Shown: positions 30,695 to 40,560 of the stretch, one piece after another
How the letters are laid out: every line of letters begins with the position of its first letter
Position numbering within the stretch: position 1 is the stretch's first letter
Origin: Marinobacterium zhoushanense
GTDB lineage: Bacteria > Pseudomonadota > Gammaproteobacteria > Pseudomonadales > Balneatricaceae
Direction of reading: 5' to 3'
Length of the DNA: 64,000 nucleotides
NCBI RefSeq assembly: GCF_014641945.1
Contig: NZ_BMIJ01000007.1
Coordinates: 1-64,000, forward strand
Position numbers and translations under genes: made by a program
The notes under the pieces: generated by a model
What the model saw: only the letters and a program-made list of their open reading frames with translations
Told to the model about the DNA's origin: nothing
Database searches by the model: none

Positions 30695-31819
30695 GTGGTG
30701 GCGGGTCGCGAAGGTTTGGCGCATGGTGGGCGCTGGGTGGTTAAGATCGGAAGTGCATTGCTGACCAATGACGGTCGCGGGCTTGATCTTGCGGCTATCG
30801 GGCATTGGGTCGACCAGGTGGCGCAGCTGCGCGCGCGCGGTGTCGAGGTGGTGCTGGTCTCTTCCGGTTCAATCGCCGAGGGTATGAAGCGTTTGGGTTG
30901 GCGTGATCGTCCGAAAGAGGTGCATCGTCAGCAGGCGGCTGCCGCCGTGGGGCAGATGGGGCTGGTGCAGGCTTATGAATCGAGCTTTGCCCGCCATGGT
31001 CTGCACACTGCGCAGGTGCTGCTGACTCATGATGACCTGTCCAATCGCAAGCGTTACCTGAATGCGCGCTCGGCGTTGAGTACGTTGATTGATCTGGGTG
31101 TGATTCCGGTGATCAACGAGAACGATACCGTGGTGACCAGCGAAATACGCTTTGGCGACAACGATACGCTGGGTGCATTGGTCGCCAATGCGATCGAGGC
31201 GGATGCGCTGATACTGTTGACTGATCAGCAGGGGTTGTACGAGGCGGATCCCCGCTCCACCCCAGATGCGCCGTTCGTGCATCAAGCGCGGGCTGAGGAT
31301 GATCGTCTGATTGCTATGGCTGGGGGCGGTGGCAAACTTGGTCGCGGCGGTATGGCAACTAAGGTGCGTGCTGCTCGCCTGGCGGCACGCTCCGGTGCGC
31401 AGACGGTAATCGCCAGTGGGCGAGAGCCAGATGTGTTGATGCGGCTTTTTGCCGGTGAGGAGCTGGGCACGCTGCTGGTACCGGAGAAAGAGCCCGTGGC
31501 GGCGCGTAAACAGTGGATCGCCGGTCATCTGCAGGCAAAGGGGACTCTGGTGCTGGACGCTGGTGCTGTCAGGGCGCTGGTCTCCGGGGGTAAAAGTCTG
31601 CTACCGGCGGGTGTCAAATCGGTATCGGGTGAGTTCTCGCGTGGTGAGATGGTGCTGATGCTGGATGAGGCGGGCGCGATCATGGCGCGCGGTCTGGTTA
31701 ATTATGGTGTTGAGGATGCCCGCCGGATCATCGGCTTCGCCAGCAGCGAGATCGTTGAGCGACTGGGTTTTATGGGTGAGCCGGAGTTGGTGCACCGGGA
31801 TAATCTGGTGCTGGCCTGA
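30695..31819 (+). CDS. proB: Glutamate 5-kinase
   Basis: 374 residues with a GTG start (30695, or 30698 next to it; GAGGAGC is upstream of both). The amino-acid kinase domain spans about 1-255 ([49 protein letters not shown]). A PUA domain follows (about 275-360). It phosphorylates glutamate in the first step of proline synthesis. The obgE-proB pair is common in gammaproteobacteria. Confidence 0.96.
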   Translation: MVAGREGLAHGGRWVVKIGSALLTNDGRGLDLAAIGHWVDQVAQLRARGVEVVLVSSGSIAEGMKRLGWRDRPKEVHRQQAAAAVGQMGLVQAYESSFARHGLHTAQVLLTHDDLSNRKRYLNARSALSTLIDLGVIPVINENDTVVTSEIRFGDNDTLGALVANAIEADALILLTDQQGLYEADPRSTPDAPFVHQARAEDDRLIAMAGGGGKLGRGGMATKVRAARLAARSGAQTVIASGREPDVLMRLFAGEELGTLLVPEKEPVAARKQWIAGHLQAKGTLVLDAGAVRALVSGGKSLLPAGVKSVSGEFSRGEMVLMLDEAGAIMARGLVNYGVEDARRIIGFASSEIVERLGFMGEPELVHRDNLVLA

Positions 31820-31842
31820 TCAGCTGAGGTTTTTGATCGACT

Positions 31843-31868
31843 AAGCCGGCTTTGATGTCGGCTTTTTT
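31843..31868 (+). terminator. Terminator after proB
   Basis: AAGCCG and CGGCTT enclose a 10-base loop, followed by TTTTTT. Short stem, but in the expected position 23 bases after the stop. Confidence 0.65.
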
Positions 31869-31902
31869 ATGTGTGAGCTGTGCTGATGCTTGCCTCGGGC
31901 AC

Positions 31903-31932
31903 AAAAAAACCGGCTTGCGGCCGGTTTTTTTT
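31903..31932 (-). terminator. Terminator of rpsT
   Basis: AAAAAACCGGC and GCCGGTTTTTT pair around TTGCG, with A- and T-runs on both sides. It lies 22 bases beyond the rpsT stop on - and can also act on + transcripts. Confidence 0.9.
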
Positions 31933-31954
31933 GGAGCGCCGATCGGCTGGCTGC

Positions 31955-32221
31955 TTACGCGGCCATCGCCTTGATCCGTGCGTTCAGACGGCTCTTGGTG
32001 CGAGCGATCTTGTTCTTCTTGAAGATGCCCTTGTTGACAGAGCTGTCCAGCAGCGGCTGGGCAACCTTGTAAGCTTCCTGGGCAGCAGCCTGGTCGCCGC
32101 TGGCGATGGCTTTCAGAACTTTTTTGAAATAAGTGCGCACCATGGAGCGCAGGCTAGCGTTGTGCTGACGACGCTTTTCGGCCTGGCGAGCGCGTTTACG
32201 AGATCCTGCGGAATTCGCCAC
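31955..32221 (-). CDS. rpsT: 30S ribosomal protein S20
   Basis: 88 residues. No ATG fits. The conserved N-terminus [20 protein letters not shown] is preceded by a GTG at 32221, with GAGGAG 7 bases upstream. E. coli rpsT also uses a weak start (UUG) linked to S20 autoregulation, so the non-ATG start may be functional. It binds the 5' domain of 16S rRNA. It has its own strong promoter and a terminator. Confidence 0.95.
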   Translation of the reverse strand: MANSAGSRKRARQAEKRRQHNASLRSMVRTYFKKVLKAIASGDQAAAQEAYKVAQPLLDSSVNKGIFKKNKIARTKSRLNARIKAMAA

Positions 32222-32288
32222 GATCTGGCTCCTCAAATTAGAAGTGATTCAGAATACGACGTGTAAGCGTCGAAAAATTAGACGCGAG

Positions 32289-32317
32289 ATTATTCATGTT
32301 ACGGCGCTGGGTGTCAA
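32289..32317 (-). promoter_or_regulatory. rpsT promoter
   Basis: On the - strand: TTGACA (32312-32317), 17-base spacer, AATAAT (32289-32294), then a CTCGCGTC discriminator. It gives a leader of about 60 bases. Confidence 0.75.
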
Positions 32318-32416
32318 GTCTGTGCCCGTTTTTTAATGGGCGCTTCGCCGTGGGGCCTGGCCGCTGTATTATCTGCGCTGCTTATCTCAATCTAAACCGC
32401 GAATAGCAACCACAGC

Positions 32417-33982
32417 ATGGAAACTCCAGTGCCCGAACAGGAAACCCGTTCAGTCGGATTGCTCCGATCAAGCAGTGTCGTCGGCCTGATGACGATGCTC
32501 TCGCGTGTGCTGGGGCTGGTGCGTGATGTCGTGATCGCGGGCTATTTTGGTGCCAGCGGAAGTGCTGACGCCTTTTTTGTGGCGTTCAAGATCCCCAATT
32601 TTTTGCGCAGGCTATTTGCCGAAGGTGCCTTCTCCCAGGCATTTGTTCCGGTTCTGTCCGAATATCGCAGTCAGCGCGATCTGGCCGCGGTCCAGCTGCT
32701 GGTGCACCGGGTTGCGGGTTCGCTGGGTTCTGTGCTGCTACTGGTTACGCTGCTGGGCGTGATCGGTGCACCAGTATTAGCCGCGCTGTTTGCACCGGGT
32801 TTCTACCTGGCCGGTGGGGAAAAGTTCGAGATGGCGGCGCAGATGCTGCAGATCACCTTTCCCTACTTGATGTTGATATCGCTGACCGCGTTTTGCGGTG
32901 CGATCCTGAACGCTTACGGTCGCTTCGCTATCCCAGCCTTTACTCCGGTGCTGCTGAACCTGAGTCTAATCGGTTCGGCAATGATGCTCAGCCCGCTGTT
33001 CGATCCGCCGATCCTGGCACTGGCCTGGGGGGTATTCATGGCCGGTGCGTTGCAGTTGCTGTTCCAGCTGCCGTTCCTGGCCCGGCTGCAGCTGATGCCG
33101 ATACCACAACGAGGTTGGCGGGACGAAGGCGTGCAGCGGATCTTGAGGCTGATGCTGCCGGCGCTGTTCGGTGTGTCGGTCGCCCAGATCAACCTGCTGC
33201 TGGATACGGTGTTGGCCTCCTTTCTGCAGACCGGCAGTGTTTCCTGGCTGTACTACTCGGACCGCCTCTCCGAACTGCCGTTGGGTGTGTTCGGCATCGC
33301 CATTGCGACGGTGATTCTGCCCAGTTTGTCGCGTCGCCATGCCGAGCAGTCGTCCGAGCATTTTCGCCAGACGCTGGACTGGGCGGTGCGCATGGTGTTG
33401 CTGATAGGGGTTCCGGCGGCGCTGGCACTGGTGGTGCTGGCGGAGCCGCTATTGGTCACCCTGTTCCACTACGGTGAGATGAGTGCACTGGATATCGAGA
33501 TGTCGGCGCGCAGTCTGCGTGCCTATGGCTTGGGTCTGGTCGCGTTCATGTTGATCAAGGTGGTGGCGACCGGGTTCTTCTCGCGTCAGGATACCAAGAC
33601 CCCGGTCAAGATCGCGATGCAGGCGATGGGCGCCAATATGGTGTTGAACCTGATCTTGATCTGGCCATTGGCGCACGCCGGTCTGGCGCTGGCGACCACG
33701 CTGTCTGCTTATATGAATGCCGTGTTACTGTTGCGCGGCCTACTCCGGGCTGGCGTTTTCACCTGGCAGACCGGATGGCGTACCTTCGTGATGCGCCTGA
33801 TGGCGGCAAACGGCGCGCTCTGCCTGCTGCTGTTTTGGCTGAATACGCCCACCGACCGGTGGTTGGCGGCGGGACTGTGGCAGCGTGTACAGTGGATGTC
33901 GCTGCTGGTTGCGGGCGGCCTGGGGATCTATCTGCTGGTGCTGGTGATTTGTGGTCTGAGATTGCGGCATCTGCGTGGATAA
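32417..33982 (+). CDS. murJ: Lipid II flippase MurJ
   Basis: 521 residues with about 14 hydrophobic segments. The MurJ/MviN N-terminal block reads SSVVGLMTMLSRVLGLVRDVVIAGYFGASGSADAF, then FAEGAFSQAFVPVLSEY, both conserved. It flips lipid II across the inner membrane for peptidoglycan synthesis. A TATTAT box at 32367 with a weak -35 could drive it. Divergent from rpsT, as in many gammaproteobacteria, and upstream of ribF. Confidence 0.96.
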   Translation: METPVPEQETRSVGLLRSSSVVGLMTMLSRVLGLVRDVVIAGYFGASGSADAFFVAFKIPNFLRRLFAEGAFSQAFVPVLSEYRSQRDLAAVQLLVHRVAGSLGSVLLLVTLLGVIGAPVLAALFAPGFYLAGGEKFEMAAQMLQITFPYLMLISLTAFCGAILNAYGRFAIPAFTPVLLNLSLIGSAMMLSPLFDPPILALAWGVFMAGALQLLFQLPFLARLQLMPIPQRGWRDEGVQRILRLMLPALFGVSVAQINLLLDTVLASFLQTGSVSWLYYSDRLSELPLGVFGIAIATVILPSLSRRHAEQSSEHFRQTLDWAVRMVLLIGVPAALALVVLAEPLLVTLFHYGEMSALDIEMSARSLRAYGLGLVAFMLIKVVATGFFSRQDTKTPVKIAMQAMGANMVLNLILIWPLAHAGLALATTLSAYMNAVLLLRGLLRAGVFTWQTGWRTFVMRLMAANGALCLLLFWLNTPTDRWLAAGLWQRVQWMSLLVAGGLGIYLLVLVICGLRLRHLRG

Positions 33983-34125
33983 CAGGGTTTGCCGGTGTGC
34001 AGGACTTAATCAATACTGGCGTTGTACGGTATACTCCTGCGTTCGCATTTGACAGGCGCGGCGTTCGCGGTGGCTTTTCTCGACCTTTGGGTCTTGGGTT
34101 CTAGGGGTAAAAGATCAGATCGCGT

Positions 34126-35064
34126 ATGGAATTGATCCGCGGTTTACACAATCTGCGTGAGCGTCATCGGGGCTGCGTCGCGACCATTGGCAATTTTGAT
34201 GGCGTGCACCTTGGGCATCAGCGTGTACTTGAGCAGCTGCAGGCAAAAGCGGCAGAGCTCGACCTGCCCAGTGTGGTGATCATCTTCGAGCCTCAGCCGC
34301 GGGAGTTTTTCTCGCCGGAACAGGCACCGCCGCGTTTGACTCGCTTTGGCGAAAAGGTGCGTTTTCTAGAGTTCAAGGGTGTCGAGCGGGTGCTCTGCCT
34401 GATGTTCAATACGCGCTTACGCAGCATGTCGGCAGATCAGTTCATCGAGCAGTTGCTGGTCCAGAAACTGGGCATCCGTCACCTGGTTGTCGGCGATGAC
34501 TTCCGTTTCGGCTGCGACCGGCGAGGCGACTTCGAGTTGCTTAAACGTGCCGGCGGGCGGATCGGCTTCTCGGTGGAGGAGACCGCGACTCTGGAGGTCG
34601 ATGGCGAACGGGTCAGTAGCTCCCGGGTCCGGGCGGCTCTGCAGGCGCACGAGTTCGGACTTGCCGGCCGGCTATTGGGACGCCCCTACCGCGTTATCGG
34701 ACGGGTGATGCATGGTCAGAAGCTGGGACGGCAGCTCGGCGCTCCCACCGCCAATGTGCGTATGCACCGCTTCGCCTGCCCGCTACGCGGCGTATACGTG
34801 GTGCACGGCTTGATCAACGGGCAGCGCTATCCGGGCGTTTGCAATGTTGGGATCAGGCCGACCATTCATGGCCGTCAGCCGGTACTCGAGGTGCATCTGC
34901 TCGATTTCAAGGGCGACCTGTATGGCGAGCTGATGCAGGTGGAGTTTTTACATTTTCTGCGTGCGGAGCGTCGCTTCGACGGACTGGACGCGCTCAAGGT
35001 ACAGATTAACGCGGATATCGAGGCAGCCCGCGACTGGCTGGCCTTGGCATCGACGCAAAGTTGA
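34126..35064 (+). CDS. ribF: Bifunctional riboflavin kinase/FAD synthetase
   Basis: 312 residues, E. coli length. The N-terminal nucleotidyltransferase has TIGNFDGVHLGHQRVL (about 21-36) and the SSRVRAAL motif (about 165). The C-terminal riboflavin kinase has GRQLGAPTANV and VCNVGIRPTIHG. It makes FMN and FAD. A TATACT box at 34030 may be the promoter. ileS follows after 18 bases. Confidence 0.97.
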   Translation: MELIRGLHNLRERHRGCVATIGNFDGVHLGHQRVLEQLQAKAAELDLPSVVIIFEPQPREFFSPEQAPPRLTRFGEKVRFLEFKGVERVLCLMFNTRLRSMSADQFIEQLLVQKLGIRHLVVGDDFRFGCDRRGDFELLKRAGGRIGFSVEETATLEVDGERVSSSRVRAALQAHEFGLAGRLLGRPYRVIGRVMHGQKLGRQLGAPTANVRMHRFACPLRGVYVVHGLINGQRYPGVCNVGIRPTIHGRQPVLEVHLLDFKGDLYGELMQVEFLHFLRAERRFDGLDALKVQINADIEAARDWLALASTQS

Positions 35065-35082
35065 AGCTGGGAACAATCCAAC

Positions 35083-37899
35083 ATGACCGATTACAAACCG
35101 ACACTGAACCTGCCGGAAACGGCCTTCCCGATGCGCGGCAATCTGCCCGCCCGCGAACCGGCTCGGCTTGAACGCTGGGCGCAGATCGATCTCTACGCCA
35201 AGCTGCGTGAAGAGGGTAAGGGGCGTCCGCAGTTCATCCTGCATGATGGCCCTCCCTACGCCAACGGCAACATCCATATCGGTCATGCGGTGAATAAGGT
35301 GATCAAGGATATGATCGTCAAATCGAAGACGTTGAGCGGCTTCGATGCACCCTACGTACCGGGCTGGGACTGCCATGGTCTGCCGATCGAGCACAAGGTC
35401 GAGACGATGATCGGCAAGGCGGGAGACAAGGTGCCCTATCGTGAGTTTCGGCAGAAGTGCCGCGAGTATGCCCATGAACAGGTGGAGGGGCAGAAGGCTG
35501 ACTTCATCCGTCTTGGCGTGATCGGCGATTGGGACAACCCCTACCTGACAATGAACTTCGGAACCGAGGCCAATATCGTCCGCGCCCTGGGCAAGATCAT
35601 CGACAATGGCCATCTGGTGAATGGCTACAAGCCGGTGTATTGGAGCGTGGTCGGCCAGTCTGCATTGGCCGAGGCCGAGGTGGAATACCAGGAAAAAACC
35701 TCGACGGCGATCGATGTGCGCTTTACCGCTGTGGATCAGGGCAAGGTACTTAAACTGTTCGGTACGGAGGCCGGTGAAGGCCCTGTATCTGTTGTGATCT
35801 GGACCACCACGCCCTGGACCATTCCGGCCAACCAGGCGGTATCGCTGAACGGTACTCTCGATTACGCGCTGGTCGAGACGCAGATCAACCAGGGCAGCGA
35901 ACGTCTGGTGCTGGCCGCCGAGATGGTCGACGCCATCATGGCGCGCTGGGGCGTGCAGCAGTACCGGGTGCTGGCCACCTGTAACGGCAGCGCGTTGGAA
36001 CTGTTGCAACTGCAGCACCCGTTCTACGCTCGCCAGGTGCCGGTGATCCTGGGCGACCATGTCACCACCGATGCCGGTACTGGTGCCGTGCATACCGCAC
36101 CGGATCACGGTATGGAGGACTTTGTTGTCGGCCAGCAGTATGGGCTGGGTACACTGAACCTGGTGCAGGCAAACGGCACCTATACCGATGACGCCGGTGA
36201 GCTGGCCGGCGTACACGTGTACAAGGCGGACGAGCCGGTTTGCGAGGCGCTGGAGCGCGAAGGCAAACTGGTGCATAAAAAGCGTTTCGAACACAGCTAT
36301 CCGCACTGCTGGCGTACCAAGACCCCGCTGATCTACCGCGCCACGCCGCAGTGGTTTGTCTCCATGGAGGAGAAGCAGCTCAAGAGCCATGCGCTGGAAG
36401 CGATCAAGGGGGTGCAGTGGTTCCCCGAGTGGGGCCAGAACCGGATCGAGGCGATGGTTGAACAGAGCCCGGACTGGTGTGTCTCCCGTCAGCGGACCTG
36501 GGGGGTGCCGATCACCCTGTTTACGCACAAGCAGAGCGGCGCACTGCATCCACGCACCCAGGAACTGATCGAACAGGTGGCTCAACGCATCGAGCAGGGC
36601 GGTATCGACGCCTGGTTCGAGCTGGACGCGGCCGAGCTGCTCGGCGACGAGGCCGCCGACTATGACAAGGTTACCGATACCCTGGATGTCTGGTTCGACT
36701 CCGGTGTGACCCACTATTCGGTACTGGAGCAACGTGAAGGGCTGCGTTTCCCGGCCGATATGTACCTGGAGGGTTCGGATCAGCATCGTGGCTGGTTCCA
36801 GTCCTCGCTGAAGACCTCCATCGCGATCAATGATTGCGCACCGTACAAACAGGTGCTGACCCACGGTTTTACCGTCGACGAGAAGGGCTACAAGATGTCC
36901 AAGTCGCTCGGTAACGTGATCGCGCCGCAGGAGGTGACCGATACCCTGGGTGCCGACATCCTGCGCCTGTGGGTGGCGTCGACCGATTACGCCGGCGAGA
37001 TGGCGGTCTCCCAGCAGATCCTGCAGCGCACGGCCGACTCCTACCGTCGTATCCGTAACACCGCACGCTTCCTGCTGGCCAACCTGAACGGTTTCGATCC
37101 GGCCTCCGACATGGTGGCACCGTCGGAGATGCTGGCGCTGGACCGTTGGGCCGTGGGTGCGACGGCGGCACTGCAGAAAAAGGTGATTGATGCCTACGAT
37201 AGCTACCGTTTCCTCGATGTCTACCAGCAGGTGCACAACTTCTGCGTGCGTGAGCTGGGCGGTTTCTACCTTGATATCATCAAGGATCGCCAGTACACCA
37301 CCAAGCCGGACAGTCTGGCACGCCGCTCCTGCCAGAGCGCGCTGTTCCATATCGCCGAAGCGCTGACCCGCTGGATCGCACCTATCCTCAGCTTCACCGC
37401 CGAGGAGATCTACGAGGTACTGCCGGGCGAACGGCGCGATAGCGTGCTGCTGACCACTTGGTACGAAGGGCTGGCGGCGTTTGCCGATAGCGATGCCTTC
37501 GGTCCTGCCTTCTGGCAGCGGGTGATGGCGGTCAAGGATGCGGTCAACAAGTGCCTGGAAGACGCACGCGGCGAAAAGTTGGTCAAGGCCTCGCTGGCGG
37601 CAGAAGTGACCCTGTATGTCGATGACAAGCTCGAGAGTGATCTGGCCCGCCTCGGTGACGAGTTGCGTTTCGTGCTGATCACCTCGGTGGCGCAGCTAAA
37701 GCCGCTGAGCGAAGCCGGCGATGCCCGTGCAACCGATGTCGAAGGTCTGAAAGTGGCGGTCAAAGCGTCCGAGCAGGCCAAGTGTGCGCGCTGCTGGCAC
37801 CACCGTGAGGATGTCGGTCAGCACGCGGAAGAGCCTGAACTCTGTGGCCGCTGTATAGAAAACGTCAGCGGTGACGGAGAGCAGCGCCAGTACGCCTGA
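35083..37899 (+). CDS. ileS: Isoleucyl-tRNA synthetase
   Basis: 938 residues, a class I synthetase. The HIGH motif is at residues 65-68 ([14 protein letters not shown]), the KMSKS motif at about 603 ([12 protein letters not shown]), and the editing domain between them carries [15 protein letters not shown]-terminal zinc site shows [10 protein letters not shown]...CGRCIENV. It charges tRNA-Ile and edits valine. This is the ordinary bacterial type rather than the mupirocin-resistant type. The stop shares one base with the lspA start. Confidence 0.98.
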   Translation: MTDYKPTLNLPETAFPMRGNLPAREPARLERWAQIDLYAKLREEGKGRPQFILHDGPPYANGNIHIGHAVNKVIKDMIVKSKTLSGFDAPYVPGWDCHGLPIEHKVETMIGKAGDKVPYREFRQKCREYAHEQVEGQKADFIRLGVIGDWDNPYLTMNFGTEANIVRALGKIIDNGHLVNGYKPVYWSVVGQSALAEAEVEYQEKTSTAIDVRFTAVDQGKVLKLFGTEAGEGPVSVVIWTTTPWTIPANQAVSLNGTLDYALVETQINQGSERLVLAAEMVDAIMARWGVQQYRVLATCNGSALELLQLQHPFYARQVPVILGDHVTTDAGTGAVHTAPDHGMEDFVVGQQYGLGTLNLVQANGTYTDDAGELAGVHVYKADEPVCEALEREGKLVHKKRFEHSYPHCWRTKTPLIYRATPQWFVSMEEKQLKSHALEAIKGVQWFPEWGQNRIEAMVEQSPDWCVSRQRTWGVPITLFTHKQSGALHPRTQELIEQVAQRIEQGGIDAWFELDAAELLGDEAADYDKVTDTLDVWFDSGVTHYSVLEQREGLRFPADMYLEGSDQHRGWFQSSLKTSIAINDCAPYKQVLTHGFTVDEKGYKMSKSLGNVIAPQEVTDTLGADILRLWVASTDYAGEMAVSQQILQRTADSYRRIRNTARFLLANLNGFDPASDMVAPSEMLALDRWAVGATAALQKKVIDAYDSYRFLDVYQQVHNFCVRELGGFYLDIIKDRQYTTKPDSLARRSCQSALFHIAEALTRWIAPILSFTAEEIYEVLPGERRDSVLLTTWYEGLAAFADSDAFGPAFWQRVMAVKDAVNKCLEDARGEKLVKASLAAEVTLYVDDKLESDLARLGDELRFVLITSVAQLKPLSEAGDARATDVEGLKVAVKASEQAKCARCWHHREDVGQHAEEPELCGRCIENVSGDGEQRQYA

Positions 37900-38399
37900 T
37901 GACCCATATCCCTGTAAAAGCCAGCGCATTGCGCTGGCTCTGGATCACGCTGCTTGTCATTCTGCTCGACCTGGGGAGTAAGTACCTGGCCGACACGCTG
38001 CTTGAGTACGCCTATCCAGTGCCTCTGCTGCCGGTATTTGACTTGACGCTGCTCTACAACAAGGGGGCGGCGTTCAGTTTTTTATCCAGTGCCGGCGGTT
38101 GGCAGCGCTGGCTGTTTATCCTGATCGCCTGCGGTGTCAGTGCCCTGCTGTTGGTCTGGATGCGTCGCACTCCTGCCAGCCCCTGGTGGCTGGGCGTGGG
38201 GCTTGCGCTGCTGTTGGGTGGCGCGGTGGGTAATCTATACGACCGGATAGTGCATGGTCACGTGGTCGATTTCATATCCTTGCACTATGCAGGCTGGTAT
38301 TTCCCGGCGTTTAATCTTGCCGACAGCGCGATTACCCTGGGGGCCGGCCTGCTGGTATTTGACATGCTGTTTGGCGGCAATGCCGCCGGAGACAAATAA
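37899..38399 (+). CDS. lspA: Lipoprotein signal peptidase
   Basis: 166 residues with four membrane helices. The catalytic aspartates lie in GNLYDRIVHGHVVDFI and FNLADSAITLGA. It cleaves prolipoprotein signal peptides in the inner membrane after Lgt. The start overlaps the ileS stop by one base (TGATG). ribF-ileS-lspA-fkpB is the standard cluster. Confidence 0.97.
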   Translation: MTHIPVKASALRWLWITLLVILLDLGSKYLADTLLEYAYPVPLLPVFDLTLLYNKGAAFSFLSSAGGWQRWLFILIACGVSALLLVWMRRTPASPWWLGVGLALLLGGAVGNLYDRIVHGHVVDFISLHYAGWYFPAFNLADSAITLGAGLLVFDMLFGGNAAGDK

Positions 38400-38400
38400 G

Positions 38401-38832
38401 ATGAGTGAACAGGCTGTTGTTGGGCCGGGAAAAGAGATCAAGCTTAACTTCGCGATCAAGCTCCAGGATGGCCAGATCGTCGATTCCAACTTCGACGCCG
38501 CCCCTGCGACGTTCGTCTTTGGCGACGGCAACATCCCCGAGGGGTTCGAGCAGGCGATGCTGGGGCTGAAACCTGGCGATCATGTCGAGCTCACCATCGC
38601 CCCTGAGCGTGGCTTCGGTCAGCATAACCCCAGCAATGTGCAGGTGATGCCGCGCAGCGAATTCAAGGATATGGAGCTGGAGCCGGGCCTGGTGGTCTCA
38701 TTCCAGGAGCCCGGAGGTGAGATCCCGGGCGTGATCACGGAGTATAACGACGAACGGGTGATGGTGGACTTCAACCACCCGCTGGCGGGGAAAACCTTGT
38801 TGTTCGAGGTCAGGATCATGGCTGTCGACTAG
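38401..38832 (+). CDS. fkpB: FKBP-type peptidyl-prolyl isomerase, SlpA type
   Basis: 143 residues from ATG 38401, one base after the lspA stop. It is a small FKBP with the IF loop inserted: IKLNFAIKLQDGQIVDSNFD, FVFGDGNIPEGFEQAMLGLKPGD, PERGFGQHNPSNVQ. It is a cytosolic prolyl isomerase/chaperone. ispH usually follows in related genomes but a pilin gene on the other strand is found instead. The stop codon lies inside a perfect hairpin. Confidence 0.95.
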   Translation: MSEQAVVGPGKEIKLNFAIKLQDGQIVDSNFDAAPATFVFGDGNIPEGFEQAMLGLKPGDHVELTIAPERGFGQHNPSNVQVMPRSEFKDMELEPGLVVSFQEPGGEIPGVITEYNDERVMVDFNHPLAGKTLLFEVRIMAVD

Positions 38833-38842
38833 CGTCGACAGC
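38821..38842. terminator. Hairpin spanning the fkpB stop
   Basis: GCTGTCGAC (38821-38829) and GTCGACAGC (38834-38842) form a perfect 9-bp stem whose loop is TAGC; the fkpB stop is the TAG at 38830-38832. Only TTCCT follows, so intrinsic termination would be weak. It lies at the convergent end of fkpB and the pilin gene and may serve both. Confidence 0.5.
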
Positions 38843-38852
38843 TTCCTATCCG

Positions 38853-39251
38853 CTAGTCCTTCCAGCAGCTAGCGGGGGTTTTGGTATTACTTTGATTCAC
38901 TGTCAGTGTCGCACCTCCACAGTCATTGACCTGATCACTGCCCGATGCTGGCGCGGCGTTGATCGTATAGGTGGAGGAGGTCACATTGGTTACGGTAAAG
39001 GTGTAGTAGTCGGCACTATTCAGCCCTAGGCTTTCGGCAGTCAGCTGAGCGGAAGTGGCATAGGAGTTGTTGTAGGCGCGGTAACGCTCCTGCTTGATCT
39101 GTGCGTCCAAAAGCACAGCCTGCGCCTCCGCTCGCCTGGCCTCTCGCATGTAGTTCCTGTACGAGGGATAGGCAACTGTAGCGATGATGCCAATAACAAC
39201 AACTACAATCATGAGCTCGATTAATGTAAAACCCCTGTTTGAATGGTTCAC
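38853..39251 (-). CDS. Type IV pilin, PilE-like
   Basis: 132 residues with a GTG start (AAGGA 7 bases upstream). A 7-residue leader ends in Gly before FTLIELMIVVVVIGIIATVAYPSYRNYMREARR, the PilD-processed class III signal and hydrophobic stem. The C-terminal pair C115...C129 probably forms the pilin disulfide loop. Size and the RAEAQAVLLDAQIKQERYRA segment fit PilE-type minor pilins. It is divergent from the minor pilin operon, not within it. Confidence 0.85.
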   Translation of the reverse strand: MNHSNRGFTLIELMIVVVVIGIIATVAYPSYRNYMREARRAEAQAVLLDAQIKQERYRAYNNSYATSAQLTAESLGLNSADYYTFTVTNVTSSTYTINAAPASGSDQVNDCGGATLTVNQSNTKTPASCWKD

Positions 39252-39322
39252 TGTAGTTCCTTTATGCTGCTATGCTTGACCAACCCAATCCTAACATCCT
39301 GGCGAAAGGATTTGATCTGGTG

Positions 39323-39910
39323 ATGGCACTTTTTCCACGGAAAGACGCGCGGGTATATTTCGAGGATCTCTATGCTAGAGAAACCGGGTTCACCCTGATA
39401 GAACTGCTGGTTACACTGGCCGTTGTCGTCATACTGGCGACGGTGGCCGCTCCTGCCTTTCGTGACTTCTTCGAGAATAGACGCCTTACCAACGCGGCAC
39501 AAACTCTATATGCCGATCTTCAGCTCGCACGCGCCGAGTCGATAAAGCGAAATCAAACGATTTTTGTGAAATTCGATGATTCTCCGTCCACCGATTGGTG
39601 CTACGGGCTGGAGGAGGCATCGACAGCATCCTCGTGCGACTGTGCCGATACATCCAACAGCTACTGTACGGTGGACGGGGTACGTCGGGTCACCGATGTG
39701 GATGATTTTCCAGGCGTGACCATGAGTGCGTCGTCGGTGGCCGGATCAACCGTCACTTTCGATCCCAAGCGGGGGACGCTGTCGCCGGCGGGTTCGATTT
39801 TCTTTACTAACGACAGCGGAAATCAGATGCGCATCACGATGAGTCTGCTTGGTCGATTGCGTGTGTGTGTGCCCAGCGGCTCCAGCGTGCCGGGGTATGA
39901 GTCATGCTGA
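39323..39910 (+). CDS. FimT/GspH-family minor pseudopilin
   Basis: 195 residues from ATG 39323, with GFTLIELLVTLAVVVILATVAAPAFRDFFENRRL as prepilin signal, then LYADLQLARAESIKRNQTIFV, typical of FimT/GspH. The start is uncertain: from 39323 the leader is about 22 residues (the frame is open back to 39272). The best ribosome-binding site, GAGGA 5 bases before ATG 39372, leads into the wrong frame. Four cysteines lie between residues about 90 and 110. First gene of the minor pilin operon; it overlaps pilW by 7 bases. Confidence 0.78.
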   Translation: MALFPRKDARVYFEDLYARETGFTLIELLVTLAVVVILATVAAPAFRDFFENRRLTNAAQTLYADLQLARAESIKRNQTIFVKFDDSPSTDWCYGLEEASTASSCDCADTSNSYCTVDGVRRVTDVDDFPGVTMSASSVAGSTVTFDPKRGTLSPAGSIFFTNDSGNQMRITMSLLGRLRVCVPSGSSVPGYESC

Positions 39911-40560
39911 GAATGAAGCGACAGGCTGGCTTTACCCTGATCGAGTTGATGATTGCGCTGCTGTTGGGCCTGATCGTCACCGCTATCGCCATCTCGATGT
40001 ATGTGTCGACGTTGGGCATAACCCGGCAGACTGTGACCTCCGTACGGCTGAGCCAGGAGATGAGGACGGTAATGGATATGATGGTCCGAGATATCAGGCG
40101 TTCCGGTTATTGGGCCGGTGGTTCGTTGACCGGCAATCCGCATGCTGCGGTTGTGTCCGGCGGGCTGCCAGTCAATGTGTTTACTTCGCCGAAATCATCC
40201 GACAGCGACTCCTGCGTGGTCCTGTCCTACGATTACGACGCGGATGGGGCGGCGACCATCGAGCACCTGATGGGCTATCGCATGGATGATGCGCAGGGCG
40301 CCGTCGAGGTGTTATGGGCGTCGTCATCAACCTTGACCGGGGACGTGGATTGTTCGGTGCTGCCCAGTAACTGGCAAAACCTGACCGATAACAGCACGAC
40401 CGTCATTACTCAGTTGCTGTTCCAGCGCCTGCCATCGGCGGCGTCCTTCGCCTCTGCAGCTGCGCGCTCGATTCGCATTACCCTGCGCGGTGAATCGTCA
40501 TCGGATGACCGGTTGGTTAAGGAGCTGATAGAGGAAGTGAGGGTGAGAAATGACATATAG
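39904..40560 (+). CDS. PilW-like minor pilin
   Basis: 218 residues. The short leader MLRMKRQAG precedes FTLIELMIALLLGLIVTAIAISMYVSTL, and the QEMRTVMDMMVRDIRRSGYW segment is characteristic of PilW/PilJ-type minor pilins. Two cysteines (SDSCVVLSY and GDVDCSVLPS) may bond. It is thought to form the initiation complex at the pilus tip with FimT, PilX and PilV. It overlaps both neighbours, indicating one operon. Confidence 0.85.
   Translation: MLRMKRQAGFTLIELMIALLLGLIVTAIAISMYVSTLGITRQTVTSVRLSQEMRTVMDMMVRDIRRSGYWAGGSLTGNPHAAVVSGGLPVNVFTSPKSSDSDSCVVLSYDYDADGAATIEHLMGYRMDDAQGAVEVLWASSSTLTGDVDCSVLPSNWQNLTDNSTTVITQLLFQRLPSAASFASAAARSIRITLRGESSSDDRLVKELIEEVRVRNDI

Noticed and set aside
34948..37350. 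800-residue open frame opposite ileS
   Set aside because: It mirrors a highly conserved gene and is a product of GC-rich codon use. No motif of its own.
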